NCBI RefSeq assembly: GCF_910592395.1
Contig: NC_088320.1
Span: forward strand, 9,236,001 to 9,300,000
Source of the DNA: Lineus longissimus
Taxonomy: Eukaryota > Nemertea > Pilidiophora > Heteronemertea > Lineidae
Direction: 5' to 3'
Length of the DNA stretch: 64,000 bases
Below the pieces are notes generated by a model that searched no databases, was not told where the DNA came from, and worked only from the letters and a program-made list of their open reading frames with translations. The position numbers were made by a program, and so were the translations under genes. Below, in pieces: positions 27,961 to 39,517 of this stretch (the first letter of the stretch is position 1; the number at the start of each line of letters is the position of its first letter).

Positions 27961-30102
27961 ATAGTCGAACAACGACAACAGCAATTTCCGCCGCTCTTGA
28001 GCTAAGGTCGCATTAAGGAGTTTTTTTTGTATTCATTTGCCCCCCCCCATCGTAGTTCCTAAAATCATTGATTTCTCGGTCCTCAGAGTATGTCAGTGTT
28101 GATTCAGCAGTTGTTTTGGCGAAGTCATGTTTTTTTGGAGTTTCTGAAAGCCAGAGCGCTACTCAATAGGCGGCTAACAAAAAACTACGCATTTACTGTT
28201 GTTGCCGACGTATGTGTACACTGAACTTAGGATGTGTGTCGGCCCAGTGCTAAAATGCCATCCAGTGCCAGTTGGTGCTTTTTTCGCTGATTTGTGCAAA
28301 ATTCAACAGTTCAATGGTTGACCCTCGTTTTTTTTGGGTTTTTTGTGTAGCGTAACCAACTGTCTTTCATGGAAGAATGGGCACTGTAAGAATTATTCGG
28401 GAAGAAATGTATAATATTTGGGTTTTTTCGTGATTGTCTGGCCCAATTGGCAATATTGCCATTTGGGGCCCTCCCCCGGAAAAATTATGAAACCTAGATG
28501 CTCTGAGGTGCAATTTCAGGCCTAATTCTGATGATATAAAACGACATTGCAGCGTCAGTATCGTAGGCAAAACATTTTGCTTCACGTCAATTTGCGGCGT
28601 CACGTCGGTCGGCGGGAGGGACGCATGGCGGGGTATCCACGTATAAATACTAGTATTCAAACCGTTACATGGGCAGGGCTGTTTACTTGTACGTTTCAAC
28701 CGTATTTTGTACGTTTTCCGATGTTTGTGCACCGCTGTACGGTCGAGTACAGATAAAAAGTTGTGTTTGTACGGCCACTCAACATAAAATAACCACCTGA
28801 AGACAGTTTATACGATAAAAAAGTGAAGTTGTACGAATAAAAAATTCATTGGTTCCAAAAAGGTTTTTGATCCCCCTTGGCCTTGCTCTTCCCGCTTGCT
28901 CCCCGGACCCCGACATCGTCAAAGCACATGGTATTTTGTAGCCAGATAGTGGCGCCAAATATAGATGCGCAGTAGCCAACTGCGCATCCCGCAGCCCGCA
29001 GATGCGCAGTAACCAACTGCGCAAGCCATGTGCTTCTTCATGATGACATGATGATGATCGACGCTCCTATACATGTACAGTGTTTACTTTATTACAAATT
29101 TGTAGAGGCCTTCTTCTCGTTTGATCCCGTTGTACCCTGTATATCAATTGAAAGAGACTGCTGATTTTACTTCGACAGCTATTATCATCCACCTGCGGCA
29201 CACCTGCAAGCACTCTTTTGACATAATTAAAAACAACCGCCCCGCTCTGCCGCTAACCGATCGTACAGGTGCGCTTTTGTCCACTCCCTTGACCTCGTTG
29301 CCAAGGCTACGGGTGATTGTTATTGGCCGACTGTCGTCTGCCGGAACACGTGGATAGTAATGGTAGTAGGCCCTACTGCTGTACCGGGTAATTGAGATGG
29401 CTGGCAGTCGTTTTGCGGTGAGATAATGATCGTTGAGTGACGGCGGAATGTTTATATGCGATATTTACGGCTGTGTTTGTGTAACTATTGGCTTGGATTT
29501 AAGCATGGCGGAAGTGAATTTAAAGAGGGCAGCTGCAAATTTAACAAGGCGGGCTAATTTTAGACGGATCACATTTTCACTGCTCAAATTTAATCGGGGC
29601 GCCAGCGCCCCGTTTAAATGGCCTGGCGAGAACACTGATAGTGTGCATGGAATAATCTCTTCAGAATTGCGATCATTGAAAAGTCTCTGGATCAGTTTGA
29701 GCGGTTGTCCATATGAGGGACAGATAGTCCAAAGCGCAAAAACAACTGTGCATTTTTAGCAAAGCTATATACACTACCAGAAACAATCCCAGAAATGGAG
29801 TGTAATCGCTGTTCCCAATGTTATACCGACCCGCAACTTCATTTTTTTTGCAGATGTTCAGGATTTTCTTCTCACCGTGAGAAAAATTTTGGGAACAAAT
29901 TGAAACTAAATGTCCTGTTAAACTCAGCGCAGCACTGTGGAATATTTGTAACGAAGAACTAACAGAAACATTGCTCGGGAAGCAACTTTCCATCTTTGAT
30001 TTTGAAGAAATTCTACATCGTGAATCAATATAAATGTTACGCTTACAAAATGGTTAATATCTATTATGATTTTGGCAATTACCTCAAACATACATGTGTA
30101 CT
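27961..30102. other. No gene identified
   Basis: About 2.1 kb, perhaps including the decayed 3' part of the non-LTR element to about 28100. 28960-29020 has two copies of GATGCGCAGT(A)GCCAACTGCGC-type hairpins. T-rich and C-rich homopolymers occur near 28021 and 28044. Remaining ORFs are short and show no family pattern. Confidence 0.5.
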
Positions 30103-30512
30103 TTAAGAGCAAGCTCTCTCGATTAATTTGACACCAGAAGATTCAAAATCTTTCCATGGTTGACTGAACAGGAGATATTTTATTGACTCGTGTGTATTTT
30201 GACTTGCGCAAACGTTTCGGTTGTTGGACAGGGCAAAGGACAAAGAGCAAGCAATCTTTGACATATTAAATTTTATTCGCAGTTGAAGTTTGATATTTAA
30301 CAGATTCATTTTGTAATTTTCCTATTTCTTTTTAACTGTGAATTAAATGAAATGTTGGGAATGCTTCCTCTTTGATACAAAATCGCACTTGCCCCTACTC
30401 CTCAGTGGTTAAACAGGACAGTCAATAAAATCTCTCCTGTGCAGTCAACCATGGAAGGATTATGATTCTGCTGGTGTCAAATTAACTGAAAAAGCTTGCT
30501 CTTCAAGTTCAT
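30103..30512. mobile_element. MITE with ~90-bp inverted arms
   Basis: 30103-30195 and 30418-30512 are imperfect inverted repeats with tips around AAGAGCAAGCT and arms sharing TTAATTTGACACCAG and CCATGGTTGACTG. Superfamily and target duplication are unclear. Confidence 0.65.
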
Positions 30513-30689
30513 CTATACATATTTAAGTAAGTTTTTGTAAGTGTAACAGTTTTATTGAGCCACTCTGTATTACTACTACGTATCACAGTACAGTGCTGGA
30601 ATGTTTAAACTTTAAGTTGAATGTTAAATTTTTAAATACAAGATTATCCTCAGAACAAATTCTTGACAATGGTTAGGATTGTGTAAATA

Positions 30690-30967
30690 GCGTACATGTA
30701 CTTAAGCTCACAGTAGGGGAGTCTATACAACACTGCTGTGTCCGTTGTCGTATCCTGTTTCAAAAACAGTGGCATGTTTCTTAACCGATGGAGCTATGAA
30801 CTTGAAACTTTGTACAAAGGACCCCCCCCCCCCCCCCCCCCCAGGTCAGGTGACCTCTGACAATAAATTTCGGTCCGGTCAAATTCTTGACTTGGCCACC
30901 AGGGGGCCAGAAGTGGAAACCCAAGAAGTGTGATATCTCTCTTATGAGTGACTCGTTTTCGATATAA
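30690..30967 (-). repeat. ~300-bp repeat element, copy B, left remnant
   Basis: Shares GCATGTTTCTTAACC, CTTGACTTGGCCACCAGGGG and CTTATGAGTGACTCGTTTTC with the units at 39531 and 39832. It is the part of copy B left of DIRS-B, which inserted at the unit boundary. A C-run lies at about 30822-30842. Confidence 0.75.
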
Positions 30968-31256
30968 TTTTCACTTCACTTATTAATACTCTAGTATTCC
31001 ATGAGAGGGCACCACCTGTTACCGCTAATCAGTGCTCACATGACCCGCCGTCAGACACGTTGAATCACTTATAAGAGCTCAAGTTTTTCGAATAATTTAT
31101 ATGCTTTAGCTTGGAAAAGGTACTGAGTGTTGGTGCGCTGCACTAGTCTACCACTCAAAGAATTTGTAAATCGCCCCGAGTACTCATGTACGTGGCTCTT
31201 TCGTCGATTTTTGACGTTGATTTACTTACGGGGGCTTTGCTGGAGTTTCGCATAGA

Positions 31257-32696
31257 ATGGCCGCCGGTCATGGGAACAACGCCAACGGCGATCAGCCTCA
31301 TCGAGAACAAACCAGTACGACTAGATCAAGCTCTTCCGCTTCTAAATCTAAGGAGGGGACAAAAACCTCCATGTCTGCTGCCAAAAGCACAGATTTAGCC
31401 AATGACAGTAATTCAGCCAGCGCCATTAATAGTAACATTAATCGAACAAGACCAGATAACAGCGCCGCAAAGCATTCTGGGAGCAAAGATGGCAGCGTCC
31501 ATGATATACGGATGTCCGTGAAGGATTCAATCTTTTCAGCCACTTAATCAGCGCCTTGGCCCTCTGAGGACACTGCTTCTTCTTCCGGAGCAAGTTCTGA
31601 CTTTCTCCAACGTATTCTAAACAAAATAGATTCGCTAGCAGGTGGCTCACGCGGTCGGAAACGCGAGTTTTCGGACTCTGATTATGAGCATGCAATTTGT
31701 CATGATGATGATTACGACCCTGCTCGCCCAACTTCAAAACGTTGTCGTTCACGACATGATGTTGATTTTTATGACCCTTTTGCTAGTGAGGAGGAGGGTC
31801 AAGTGAGTGATCCTGATGATGTGCCCGACCCCTTGGCAGGCTTTGATGTTTTCCAGAGGCCACAATCTGCTGTTCAAGCTGACAGTATGGCTGCCAAGGG
31901 CCAGTTTGAGACCACCCTTGCGGACTTGCAGCAATTTTTTCAAGATACTGAAACAGCTGGTCATCCAATTAAAACTATGTTTGCTGATATCATTAATGCT
32001 GGTCTTCGTCACAGGCCTAATGAAACTACGCTGGGGCACACAACTGATAAATATTCCTTTCCTGATAACTATAAAAACATGACTGTCCCTCGTGTGAATC
32101 AGGCTATCTGGGACAAAATTAGTCCAACTATCCGTCAGGCTGATAACACTGCACAGAAAAATCAGAAATTATTGTTGAAAGAAATAACGCCTATTGTGAA
32201 GCTCATTGACGACTAAGGCAATGGTGCCTCCCCAGACAATGGGGCCATGTTGTCTGCCCTGACAGACAGCTTCAGGATGTTGTCTTCGCTCTTTGTCAAC
32301 ACTTGTCAGGCTCAGAAAAAACTCATTAAGACAGACTTAATGGACCCTAACACAAAACTATGTTGCTGGGATCAAACCATTAGCCAAGAATTCCTTTTCG
32401 GGGATGACATTTCAAAGAGCATTAAGGATATCTCGCATAACGATGCTTTGGGAAAGAAAATCCGTTCCAAAGCTAGATCAAGTAGAACCGGCAGAATTCC
32501 TGCTGCATGCAAAGGTGCCAGGCCATTCCGTGCTCCATCAAGGAACAGCTACCAGGGCTATCGTGATTATGAATACGGCCAGACCCAGTCTTTTTTAGGC
32601 CAGCGTCACGGGAGACGGGACGATCGTTTCCCAAGAAACTACAGCCACAGCCAAGGCCACAGAAAGATGTCGAGCAAGAAAACCGACAAGAAGTAG
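31257..32696 (+). pseudogene. DIRS-B gag-like ORF with two stops
   Basis: One frame from 31257 to 32696 with TAA at 31545 and 32214. The N-terminal part is Ser/Thr/Ala-rich and an acidic patch follows (DPFASEEEGQVSDPDD). A helical central part (FETTLADLQQFFQDTETAG, NYKNMTVPRVNQAIWDKI) and a basic Arg/Ser/Gly-rich tail (RSKARSSRTGRIP, GQRHGRRDDRFPR) suggest nucleic-acid binding. The order matches DIRS structural proteins. Confidence 0.65.
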
Positions 32697-34345
32697 CTAA
32701 TGAGGTAAGAACGAATAAAAGTAACCTTCCACACACAGGCCGGGAGCCTGGAGCACTGGAATTTGAGAACACTCCAGAAAATTTTAAGGCAGGAAAGGTT
32801 GCATCAGCTTTAGATTGTTGGAAGAAAATAACATCTGGTCCTTGGATCTTGGCTACTATCCAGGGATATAAAATTGAGTTGGTTGAAGAACCAACACAGC
32901 ATTTTATCCCAAAGCCAATTAAATGTAATAATCCAGAAAGAAAGAGTATAAGGGCAGAAATAGAAACATTTCTTAAAAAACACATTCAAGAATCTTGTCC
33001 CACTTTTATTGACAAGCCAACTTTCTACTCAAACATCTTTGTGGTTCCTAAAAGAGGTGGAATACTAAGGACTATTTTAAACCTGAAAAAACTTAATTTG
33101 GATGTTGAATATCACCATTTTAAGATGGATACGATCAGAGATGCAATTTCCATGATGAAAAAAGACTGCTATTTTGCTTCCATAGATCTAAAAGATGCTT
33201 ATTTCTCCATTCCAGTGCACCAGGATTCTCAACGCCTGTTAAGATTCCAGTTTGAGGGTAAAGATTATCTGTTCACCTGTCTCCCTCAAGGGCTAAGCAG
33301 CTCGCCACGCAATTTCACCAAGCTGTTAAAACCTGTTTATGCCTACTTGCGAAGCAAGGGCTACACTATCATTGGCTATATAGATGACACCATTTTGATA
33401 GCAGAATCCAAAGAAAAATTGCAAAAAGCAATTGATGAGTCCCTGAATTTGCTGGACTCACTTGGATTCACTATTCATCCAGAGAAGTCAGTAGTGTACC
33501 CGACACAACAGATAGAATTCCTTGATCATATTGACATTGATTTCAAGCCCATTGGGAGAAAGCCTCCTTCAGTGCTACTCACTTCTGATGCCAGTAACTT
33601 GGGATGGGGGGGGGGCTCCCTCTTACCAGGAAACAAAACAGGCACGTTTGGGGTTGTGAGGAGCTCCACTGGGGGGCGATGGTCTAGGCAGGAATCGGAC
33701 TTTCATATCAATGAATTAGAATTGATCGGAGGATTCCTGACACTAAAATCATTCTGTACCAATGTCAATGATGCACATGTTTGGCTATTCATGGATAACA
33801 CCACTGCTGTTGCTTGTATTAATCGCCAGGGAAGAATTAGGCCAAAACTCTGCCAAATGACAAGAGATATTTTGGCACTGGTGTTCAGCCAGGAATATTT
33901 GGCTATCTGCAGTTCATTTACCGGGGAAGCAGAATGTTATTTCAGATCAGGAGTCCAGGCACCACAACGATGATATAGAGTGGGCAGTAAAATATAAGAT
34001 TTTCCAGAAAATAATTCAGCGGCTAGGCAAACCTAACATTGATCTTTTTGCCAGTCACATAAACCACAAGCTGCCACGTTGTGTCGCCTGGAGGCCTGAC
34101 CCAGCCGCTATGGCAGTTGATGCCTATTCACTACACTGGCATTCATGGTTCCCATATATCTTTCCTCCTTTCAGCCTCCTAGGATCAGTCCTGCAAAAAC
34201 TACAGTTGGAACGGGCCACTGCAATTGTGATTATTCCTCTTTGGCCAACGCGGCCGTGGTTTTCCAGACCCTTGGAAATGTTGGTGGCCCAACCACTTCT
34301 ACTGTCGAAGGCTTCCCTATACCTACCAAAAAGTCCAGAAAAACT
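32697..34345 (+). pseudogene. DIRS-B reverse transcriptase and RNase H, with internal deletion and frameshift
   Basis: RT blocks: SNIFVVPKRGGILRTILNLK near 33020, motif A ASIDLKDAYFSIPV near 33180, CLPQGLSSSPRNF, and catalytic box GYIDDTIL near 33375. At about 33554 the frame jumps from DIDFKPIG to RKPPSVLLTSDASNLGWG, losing the RT thumb/connection (about 100 residues). RNase H keeps D (TSDASNLGWG), E (INELELIGG) and D (LFMDNTTAV); the last D (VISDQES) is in a shifted frame near 33940. A region typical of DIRS follows (NIDLFASHINHKLPRCVAW, YIFPPFSLL). Confidence 0.8.
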
Positions 34346-34770
34346 ACATCCCCTTCGAATGACACTGGCTGCCATGAAGCTATCAGGACAATCTTTCAAA
34401 AGCAAGGACTTTCACAACAGGTTACCAGAGTTTTGGAGCATTCTTTGAGACAGTCAACAAATAAACAATATCGGCCATATATCCAAAGATGGCTGCACTT
34501 TTGTATGCAACGGAAAGTCAATTCAATTCGCCCATCTGTGAACAGTGTCTTAGAATTTCTCTGTGAATTGTTTGAAGCAAAGGATTTAAGCTGTAGTGCA
34601 ACGCATACTGCCAGATCAGCTCTGTCCACCCTTGTAACTGTGGATGGCGTCCCAGTGGGAAAACACCACATTGTTGTTAGGTTCCTGAAAGGAATTTTTA
34701 ATTTGAAGCCATCATTGCCAAGAAGTAATGTTACTTGGAATTTGGAATAGGTTCTGACATACCTAAATGA

Positions 34771-35856
34771 AATGGCCAGGGCCATTGTGCTCACCTCATG
34801 TGGAGGAAAGATGGATAAAGAGCATGGTATTGTGTCATGTAGTGTTAGGTTTGATGTAGGTCCAAGCAATTACAATTTCCCCAAAATGGCCAATTTACAG
34901 TACATTCGACCTCTGTGACCTTGAAAAGTAGGTCAAATCAAAGAAGACCCGGGTGACACATTGAATGGTTGTTAGAATTAGATGTACCTATGATATAAAA
35001 TTGGTGCCAATCGGGCAAGTCATTACTAGGAATAATGGCATTTTGAAGAATTTAGGATTTGGCCCCCTCCCTGGAGGCCAAACGGCAAATCAGATCGCAC
35101 CAAACTTCGGTACCTGAGATCACCTGACCAAGGGGTACATGTGTACTTAATTTGTGATCAATAGTCATTGCAGTTAAGAAGCGTGCCATAGTTACGGCCT
35201 GACGGCGAATTTATGCCATTTGACCTCTGTGACCTTGACAAGAAGGTCAAATTAAAAACCTGTGTGACATATACTGTATGGTGGTTAGATGTACCCATGA
35301 TATCAAATTGGTGGCAATCGGGCAAGAAGTTAAGGAATAATCACATTTTTAAGGTTTTTGGATTTTGCCCCCTGGTGGTCAAGTGGTGAATCATATTGGA
35401 CCAAACTTCGGTCCCTGAGATCACCTGACTAAGGGGCAAATGTGTACCAAATTTGGTAACCATAGTCATTGCAGTTTAGAAACGTGCCATCGTTACATCC
35501 TAACGGCCAATTTACACCATTTGACCTCTGTGACCTTGAGAGGAGGTCAAATCAAAAACCCGGAGGATATATGATGCACCTTTGCTAGAAGTACCTACCA
35601 TATTTTTTTCAAAATTTCCCGACTACTATTAAGGGAGATATTGCATATTTTCACTTTTAACGTTTGGCCCCCTGGTGGCCAAACCATGAAACGAATCGGA
35701 CCGAAACTTGGTCTCCAAGGTGTCATTACATGTTTCAACTCAATAGCTCTAACAGTTACGAAACGTGCCCTGCTAACGGACGACGACGACGACGACGACG
35801 GACGCCACGGTATGGGATAAGCTCACCTCTGCTAAGAGGTGAGCTAAAAATCTAGG
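34771..35856 (+). mobile_element. ~1.1-kb non-autonomous element built of ~300-bp repeats (copy A)
   Basis: Begins near AATGGCCAGGGCCATTGTGC and ends with a hairpin (AGCTCACCTCTGCTAAGAGG then TGAGCT) and CTAG. Inside are three units of about 300-315 bp, each starting near GACCTCTGTGACCTTGA (34908, 35222, 35523). The hairpin followed by CTAG resembles a Helitron 3' end, but the flanks do not confirm this. The same family occurs in opposite orientation at 30690-30967 plus 39518-40300. Confidence 0.65.
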
Positions 35857-35894
35857 CCGATCTCGTAAGCTCAACATAAAACTGCGGACAAGCT

Positions 35895-36778
35895 TATGGG
35901 CTGTGAAAACCGCAAAAAATCTGTACATGTTTTTGTAAGCGGTCGTCGCTCGCGCAAACTTGTCTTGTATGTTTTTGTGAAAGAGGACGTCGAAGAACGC
36001 GGTCGTATATCAAAACAGACGTTGGGTGGCGCTCGCGCAAACTTCCCTAACATGTTTTTGTGAAAGAGGACGTCGAAGAACGCGGTCGTATAAAAAAACA
36101 GACGTTGGGTGGCGCTCGAGACGGGTCATCCTATTTAGCGTCCAGTGGCGACCAGTGGCGTCCAACGCGAAATAATAGGGTGTATATGGTTTAAAATGTT
36201 TTCAAGCTCCTAAAACACTTTGGTGGAGTTTGCAAACCTAGTTTTTGAATAATCATCACCAGAAAACGATCTTAGTATGCCAACCTGATGCCAGATCCCG
36301 ATTCCGCTTTTTCTATAAACCCAAGGAACGGCAGCTAAAACAAACATGGCGTCCAGTACTTTTGCTAGACGCATACTAAGATCGTTTTCTGGTGATAATT
36401 ATTCAAAAACTAGGTTTGCAAACTCCACCAAACTTCTAAATCTTGTTTATTGGAAGTGTTTTAGGAGCTTGAAAACATTTTTAACCATATACACCCAATT
36501 TTTTAGCGTTGGACGCCACTGGTCGCCACTGGACGCTAAATAGGATGACCCGTCTCGAGCGCCACCCAACGTCTGTTTTTTTATACGACCGCGTTCTCCG
36601 ACGTCCTCTTTCACAAAAACATGTGAGGGAAGTTTGCGCGAGCGCCACCCAACGTCTGTTTTGATATACGACCGCGTTCCTCGACGTCCTCTTTCACAAA
36701 AACATGCAAGACAAGTTTGCGCCAGCGACGACCGCTTACAAAAACATGTACAGATTTTTTGCAGTTTTCACGGCCCAT
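35895..36778. mobile_element. 884-bp foldback (near-palindromic) element
   Basis: Arms of about 430 bases on each side are inverted copies, leaving a short centre near 36290-36350. The tips are TATGGGC and GCCCAT. ACAAGCT flanks both sides (35888-35894 and 36779-36785), and removing the element restores the recombinase frame (TADKL joined to TTLLALLSG). Each arm has two copies of a ~115-bp subunit (CAAACTT...TTTTTGTGAAAGAGGACGTCG). No transposase is seen. Confidence 0.85.
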
Positions 36779-37124
36779 ACAAGCTCACTACCCTCTTGGC
36801 ATTATTGTCTGGACAAAGACGCCAAACGCTGAATTTACTTGACATAAGAAATATGCAGATATCATATTCCAAGGTGGTGTTTACCATTGGGGATCCCATC
36901 AAACAATCGAGACCTGGGACACACATTGAACGCATTTCTATTACTGCCTCCGCACCCGATAGGGGGCTATGCGTTGTTACTGTTTTGAAGGTATATTTAG
37001 AACACTCATTGGATTTTCGAGGGAAAGAGAAAAAATTGTTGTTGGCCACTGTGGCCCCTCACACGGCAGTATCAAGTGATACAATTGGACGTTGGATCAA
37101 AAACACTTTACGCATGGCTGGTAT

Positions 37125-37607
37125 GGGTCATGCTAATTCCCGACCTACCCCGACTTTTCCCGACATTTCCCGACTTGCGGAAAATGCTGCCAAAATATAG
37201 TGTATTAATCATCAGAATATTTATATTTGTACTGTTTACATACAAATACAGCACGTTTGTTAATTTCAGGACTTTTGAACGATGCTAAGTTGAGCAAATC
37301 AACTCCAATAATTAATTAATGCTGGGTTCAGACAAGGCCATATGCATGTACAGTTTACAAGAAGCGACAACCACAACTAACCAAGATTACCGACCTGCAG
37401 AAAAATTGCGGTCGGTTGGATAGATGTAACTTGCTTTGCTCAACTTAGCATCGTTCAAAAGTCTTGAAATTAACAGACGTGCTGTATATGTATGTAAACA
37501 GTACAAATATAAATATTCTGATGATTAATACGCTATATTTTGGCAGCATTTTCCACAAGTCGGGAAATGTCGGGAAAAGTCGAGGTAGGTCGGGAATTAG
37601 CATGACC
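37125..37607. mobile_element. MULE-like MITE, 9-bp target duplication
   Basis: About 165-bp inverted arms; the left begins GGGTCATGCTAATTCCCGAC and the right ends with its inverse. GGCTGGTAT is duplicated at 37116-37124 and 37608-37616. Long arms plus a 9-bp duplication fit Mutator-like elements. Removal restores the recombinase frame (RMAG joined to INMDIFTPHSTR). Confidence 0.8.
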
Positions 37608-37801
37608 GGCTGGTATTAATATGGACATATTCACCCCACACTCGACAAGATCCGCTTCCATGTCTAAAGCTCATGGGGAAAAAAAATCCCTTGGCTACTA
37701 TTCTAAAAACTGCCGGGTGGAGTAAAGATTCCACATTTAGGAAGTACTATTTGAAACCTGTCGCAGACCAAACTGCAGTCTCCCGGGCTATTCTTGACAG
37801 T

Positions 37802-38833
37802 GGGTGAGTTTAAAGAAGGTGTTATCACCGGGTGTTAACACTAACACCAACGCTTACCCCTAAGATTACACCAGAAATAAACTGCTCAGTGTCAACACCG
37901 AGTGTCAGCTAATCTCAGTTTAAAGTCGGTGTTTGGTGTTCCAGAAAGTGTTAGTGTTACACTAACACCAGACTTAATTTCTACTCAGTGTTATCGTGGC
38001 CAGAATTTCAAGGCATTTTCCATTGCACTAACACTAAAGCCCTAGGGATAACACCCGACCAGAGTTTACAGCTCTCGACTGGTGTTAGCAGCCATCTTGG
38101 ATCAGAAAAGAGAATATGATATTTGTACCATTTCAACAAGTTGTAGCAGGGATTTTGCCTTTTGGGACCGAATCGAGGACCAAATCATGTGAGACGAGCT
38201 GCTTTATCTACAGAGCCTGCAGAGAAACACTTGCGGTTAACAGATAATGAAATACAGGTGCCATCAACTGAATTTCATCACCACATATCGGCCCATGGAC
38301 AAGGTGGGCCCTCTTTCAATTCATCCCAGCGGCGAATTGACATTTTTCTGTCATACCTGGCGTCAGGAGGCTATTATAGGCAGCATACTTATACTCATGG
38401 GGTAGCAACCTGCACTGCTCTGAAATATACCCATGAATTTGCCGACTACATGCAAGAAATAGCTCGGCAACACATCCGTCTGCCACAACCTGCCGAATTT
38501 CAGGCTTTGTCCTCACCACTAAGGGACTTGGATTCAAGGAATCATCCCAGGAAATTTGAATGTGGCACAGGGACTGGAAATATAATTTAGACTTCCCAAG
38601 TTTAGAAGATAAATGATATAGCCTACCTTTTGAAAACTTGGAAAAAAGCAAAAACCATGGAAACCAAAGCTTTTTCAAGATGGCCTCACTTGACTTGACA
38701 CTAACACTAACACTGGTGTAACACTAACACCAGCACCGGTGTGACACGACACCGAGTTCTCAGAGGTTGAAATTAACACTGACACTAACACTAATCTCCA
38801 ACACTAACACCAACAACTACTTTAAACTCACCC
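37802..38833. mobile_element. PIF/Harbinger-type element with internal short repeats
   Basis: Terminal repeats GGGTGAGTTTAAAG and inverse, with AGT duplicated at 37799-37801 and 38834-38836 (alternatively CAGTG, 5 bp). The subterminal zones are packed with GTGTTAACACTAACACC-like units in both orientations. A HARBI1-like fragment lies inside. Removal restores the end of the recombinase ORF. Confidence 0.75.
38162..38590 (+). pseudogene. HARBI1-like transposase fragment
   Basis: 142 codons. IDIFLSYLASGGYYRQ, HGVATCTALKYTHEFADYM, and IRLPQPAEFQALSSPLRD follow the helix-turn-helix region preceding the DDE core of Harbinger nucleases. The DDE domain itself is absent, so it is a remnant within the 37802-38833 element. 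Confidence 0.7.
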
Positions 38834-39182
38834 AGTGTAACAGCCAAACGGGCAGAGAAGAATGAATAGGAGAAATTAGTGTACTTATACATGTACACAT
38901 GTTATAATTGTGGACTGAAGAAAGAAGTTTGTTTTACAAGTTACAGAAACTGTGTTAATTTTACAGTCATACACAGTTGTGATGACTATAGTTAAGACAA
39001 GAAGTTAATTTTGTTTCTCAGGTTTCTGATGGTAAGCTGAGGAACAGCTCTACATTTACGGGAAAATTTTCCCATTATGTGGTAGGTTTTAAAATAAAAA
39101 ACGATGTATATATGTTATTTTATTGTTGGGAAAAAATTGGTTGTTTTATATGACATAATTGGTTGTCACTTCTCTGAACAAC

Positions 39183-39300
39183 TCATGGAATACCGGAGTA
39201 TTAATAAGTGAAGTGAAATTTATAGATTAAACGACACTTACCTGAGTGGAAGTTTGATTGTAATTTCACTGAACTTATAATAATACAGAGGGATTACATG
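39183..39300 (+). repeat. DIRS-B internal complementary region
   Basis: Contains CATGGAATACCGGAGTATTA (inverse of the left end) joined to ATTAAACGACACTTACCT (inverse of the right end), the DIRS circular-junction template. Confidence 0.75.
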
Positions 39301-39404
39301 CCCTCCCTACCCTTCCCAAGTGAAATTACACAACAAGAATGTGAAGATAATATAAGTCTCACAAGATGAATTAAATCTCACTTCTTTCATGACAACAAAT
39401 TCTA

Positions 39405-39517
39405 CTCTGAAGTCTGATTAGTGGGAACAGGTGGTGCCCTCGCATGTAATCCCTCCGTATTATTATAAGTTTAGTGAAATTACAATCAAACTTCCACTTA
39501 GGTAAGTGTCGTTTAAT
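39405..39517 (+). repeat. DIRS-B right inverted terminal repeat
   Basis: CTGATTAGTGGGAACAGGTG and GGTGCCCTC are inverted relative to 31000-31050. The end is fixed near GTCGTTTAAT by the internal complementary region. Confidence 0.75.

Larger units (their letters stand above)
34346..38869 (+). pseudogene. DIRS-B tyrosine recombinase in five pieces
   Basis: Coding pieces lie at about 34346-34770, 35857-35894, 36786-37124, 37617-37801 and 38837-38869, separated by four insertions, three with clear duplications. The pieces carry a core-binding part (LRQSTNKQYRPYIQRWLHF), first arginine (LALLSGQRRQTLNLL), H-x-x-R (FTPHSTRSASMSKAHG) and the nucleophile block (FRKYYLKPV, after a frameshift at an A-run near 37680), ending RAEKNE and TAG at 38867. 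All four catalytic positions were therefore present before disruption. A stop at 34748 precedes the first insertion. Confidence 0.8.
30968..39517 (+). mobile_element. DIRS-type retrotransposon, copy B (different family; multiply interrupted)
   Basis: The left terminal repeat (30968-31050, TTCACTTCACTTATTAATAC, GAGGGCACCACCTGTTACC) is found inverted at 39405-39480. The internal complementary region at 39183-39300 joins both termini. In order it carries gag-like, RT, RNase H and tyrosine recombinase regions. No target duplication is visible, and the flanks rejoin within a ~300-bp repeat. Four later insertions (34771-35856, 35895-36778, 37125-37607, 37802-38833) lie within the recombinase gene. 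Confidence 0.85.

Noticed and set aside
34771-35856. Confident Helitron call for the ~300-bp-repeat element
   Set aside because: The hairpin plus CTAG is suggestive, but the 5' end does not start with TC and the next base is not T; left unclassified.
37840-38850. CRISPR-like or satellite array of AACACTAACACC units
   Set aside because: Units are unequally spaced, in both orientations, and confined between terminal repeats of a DNA transposon in a eukaryotic genome.
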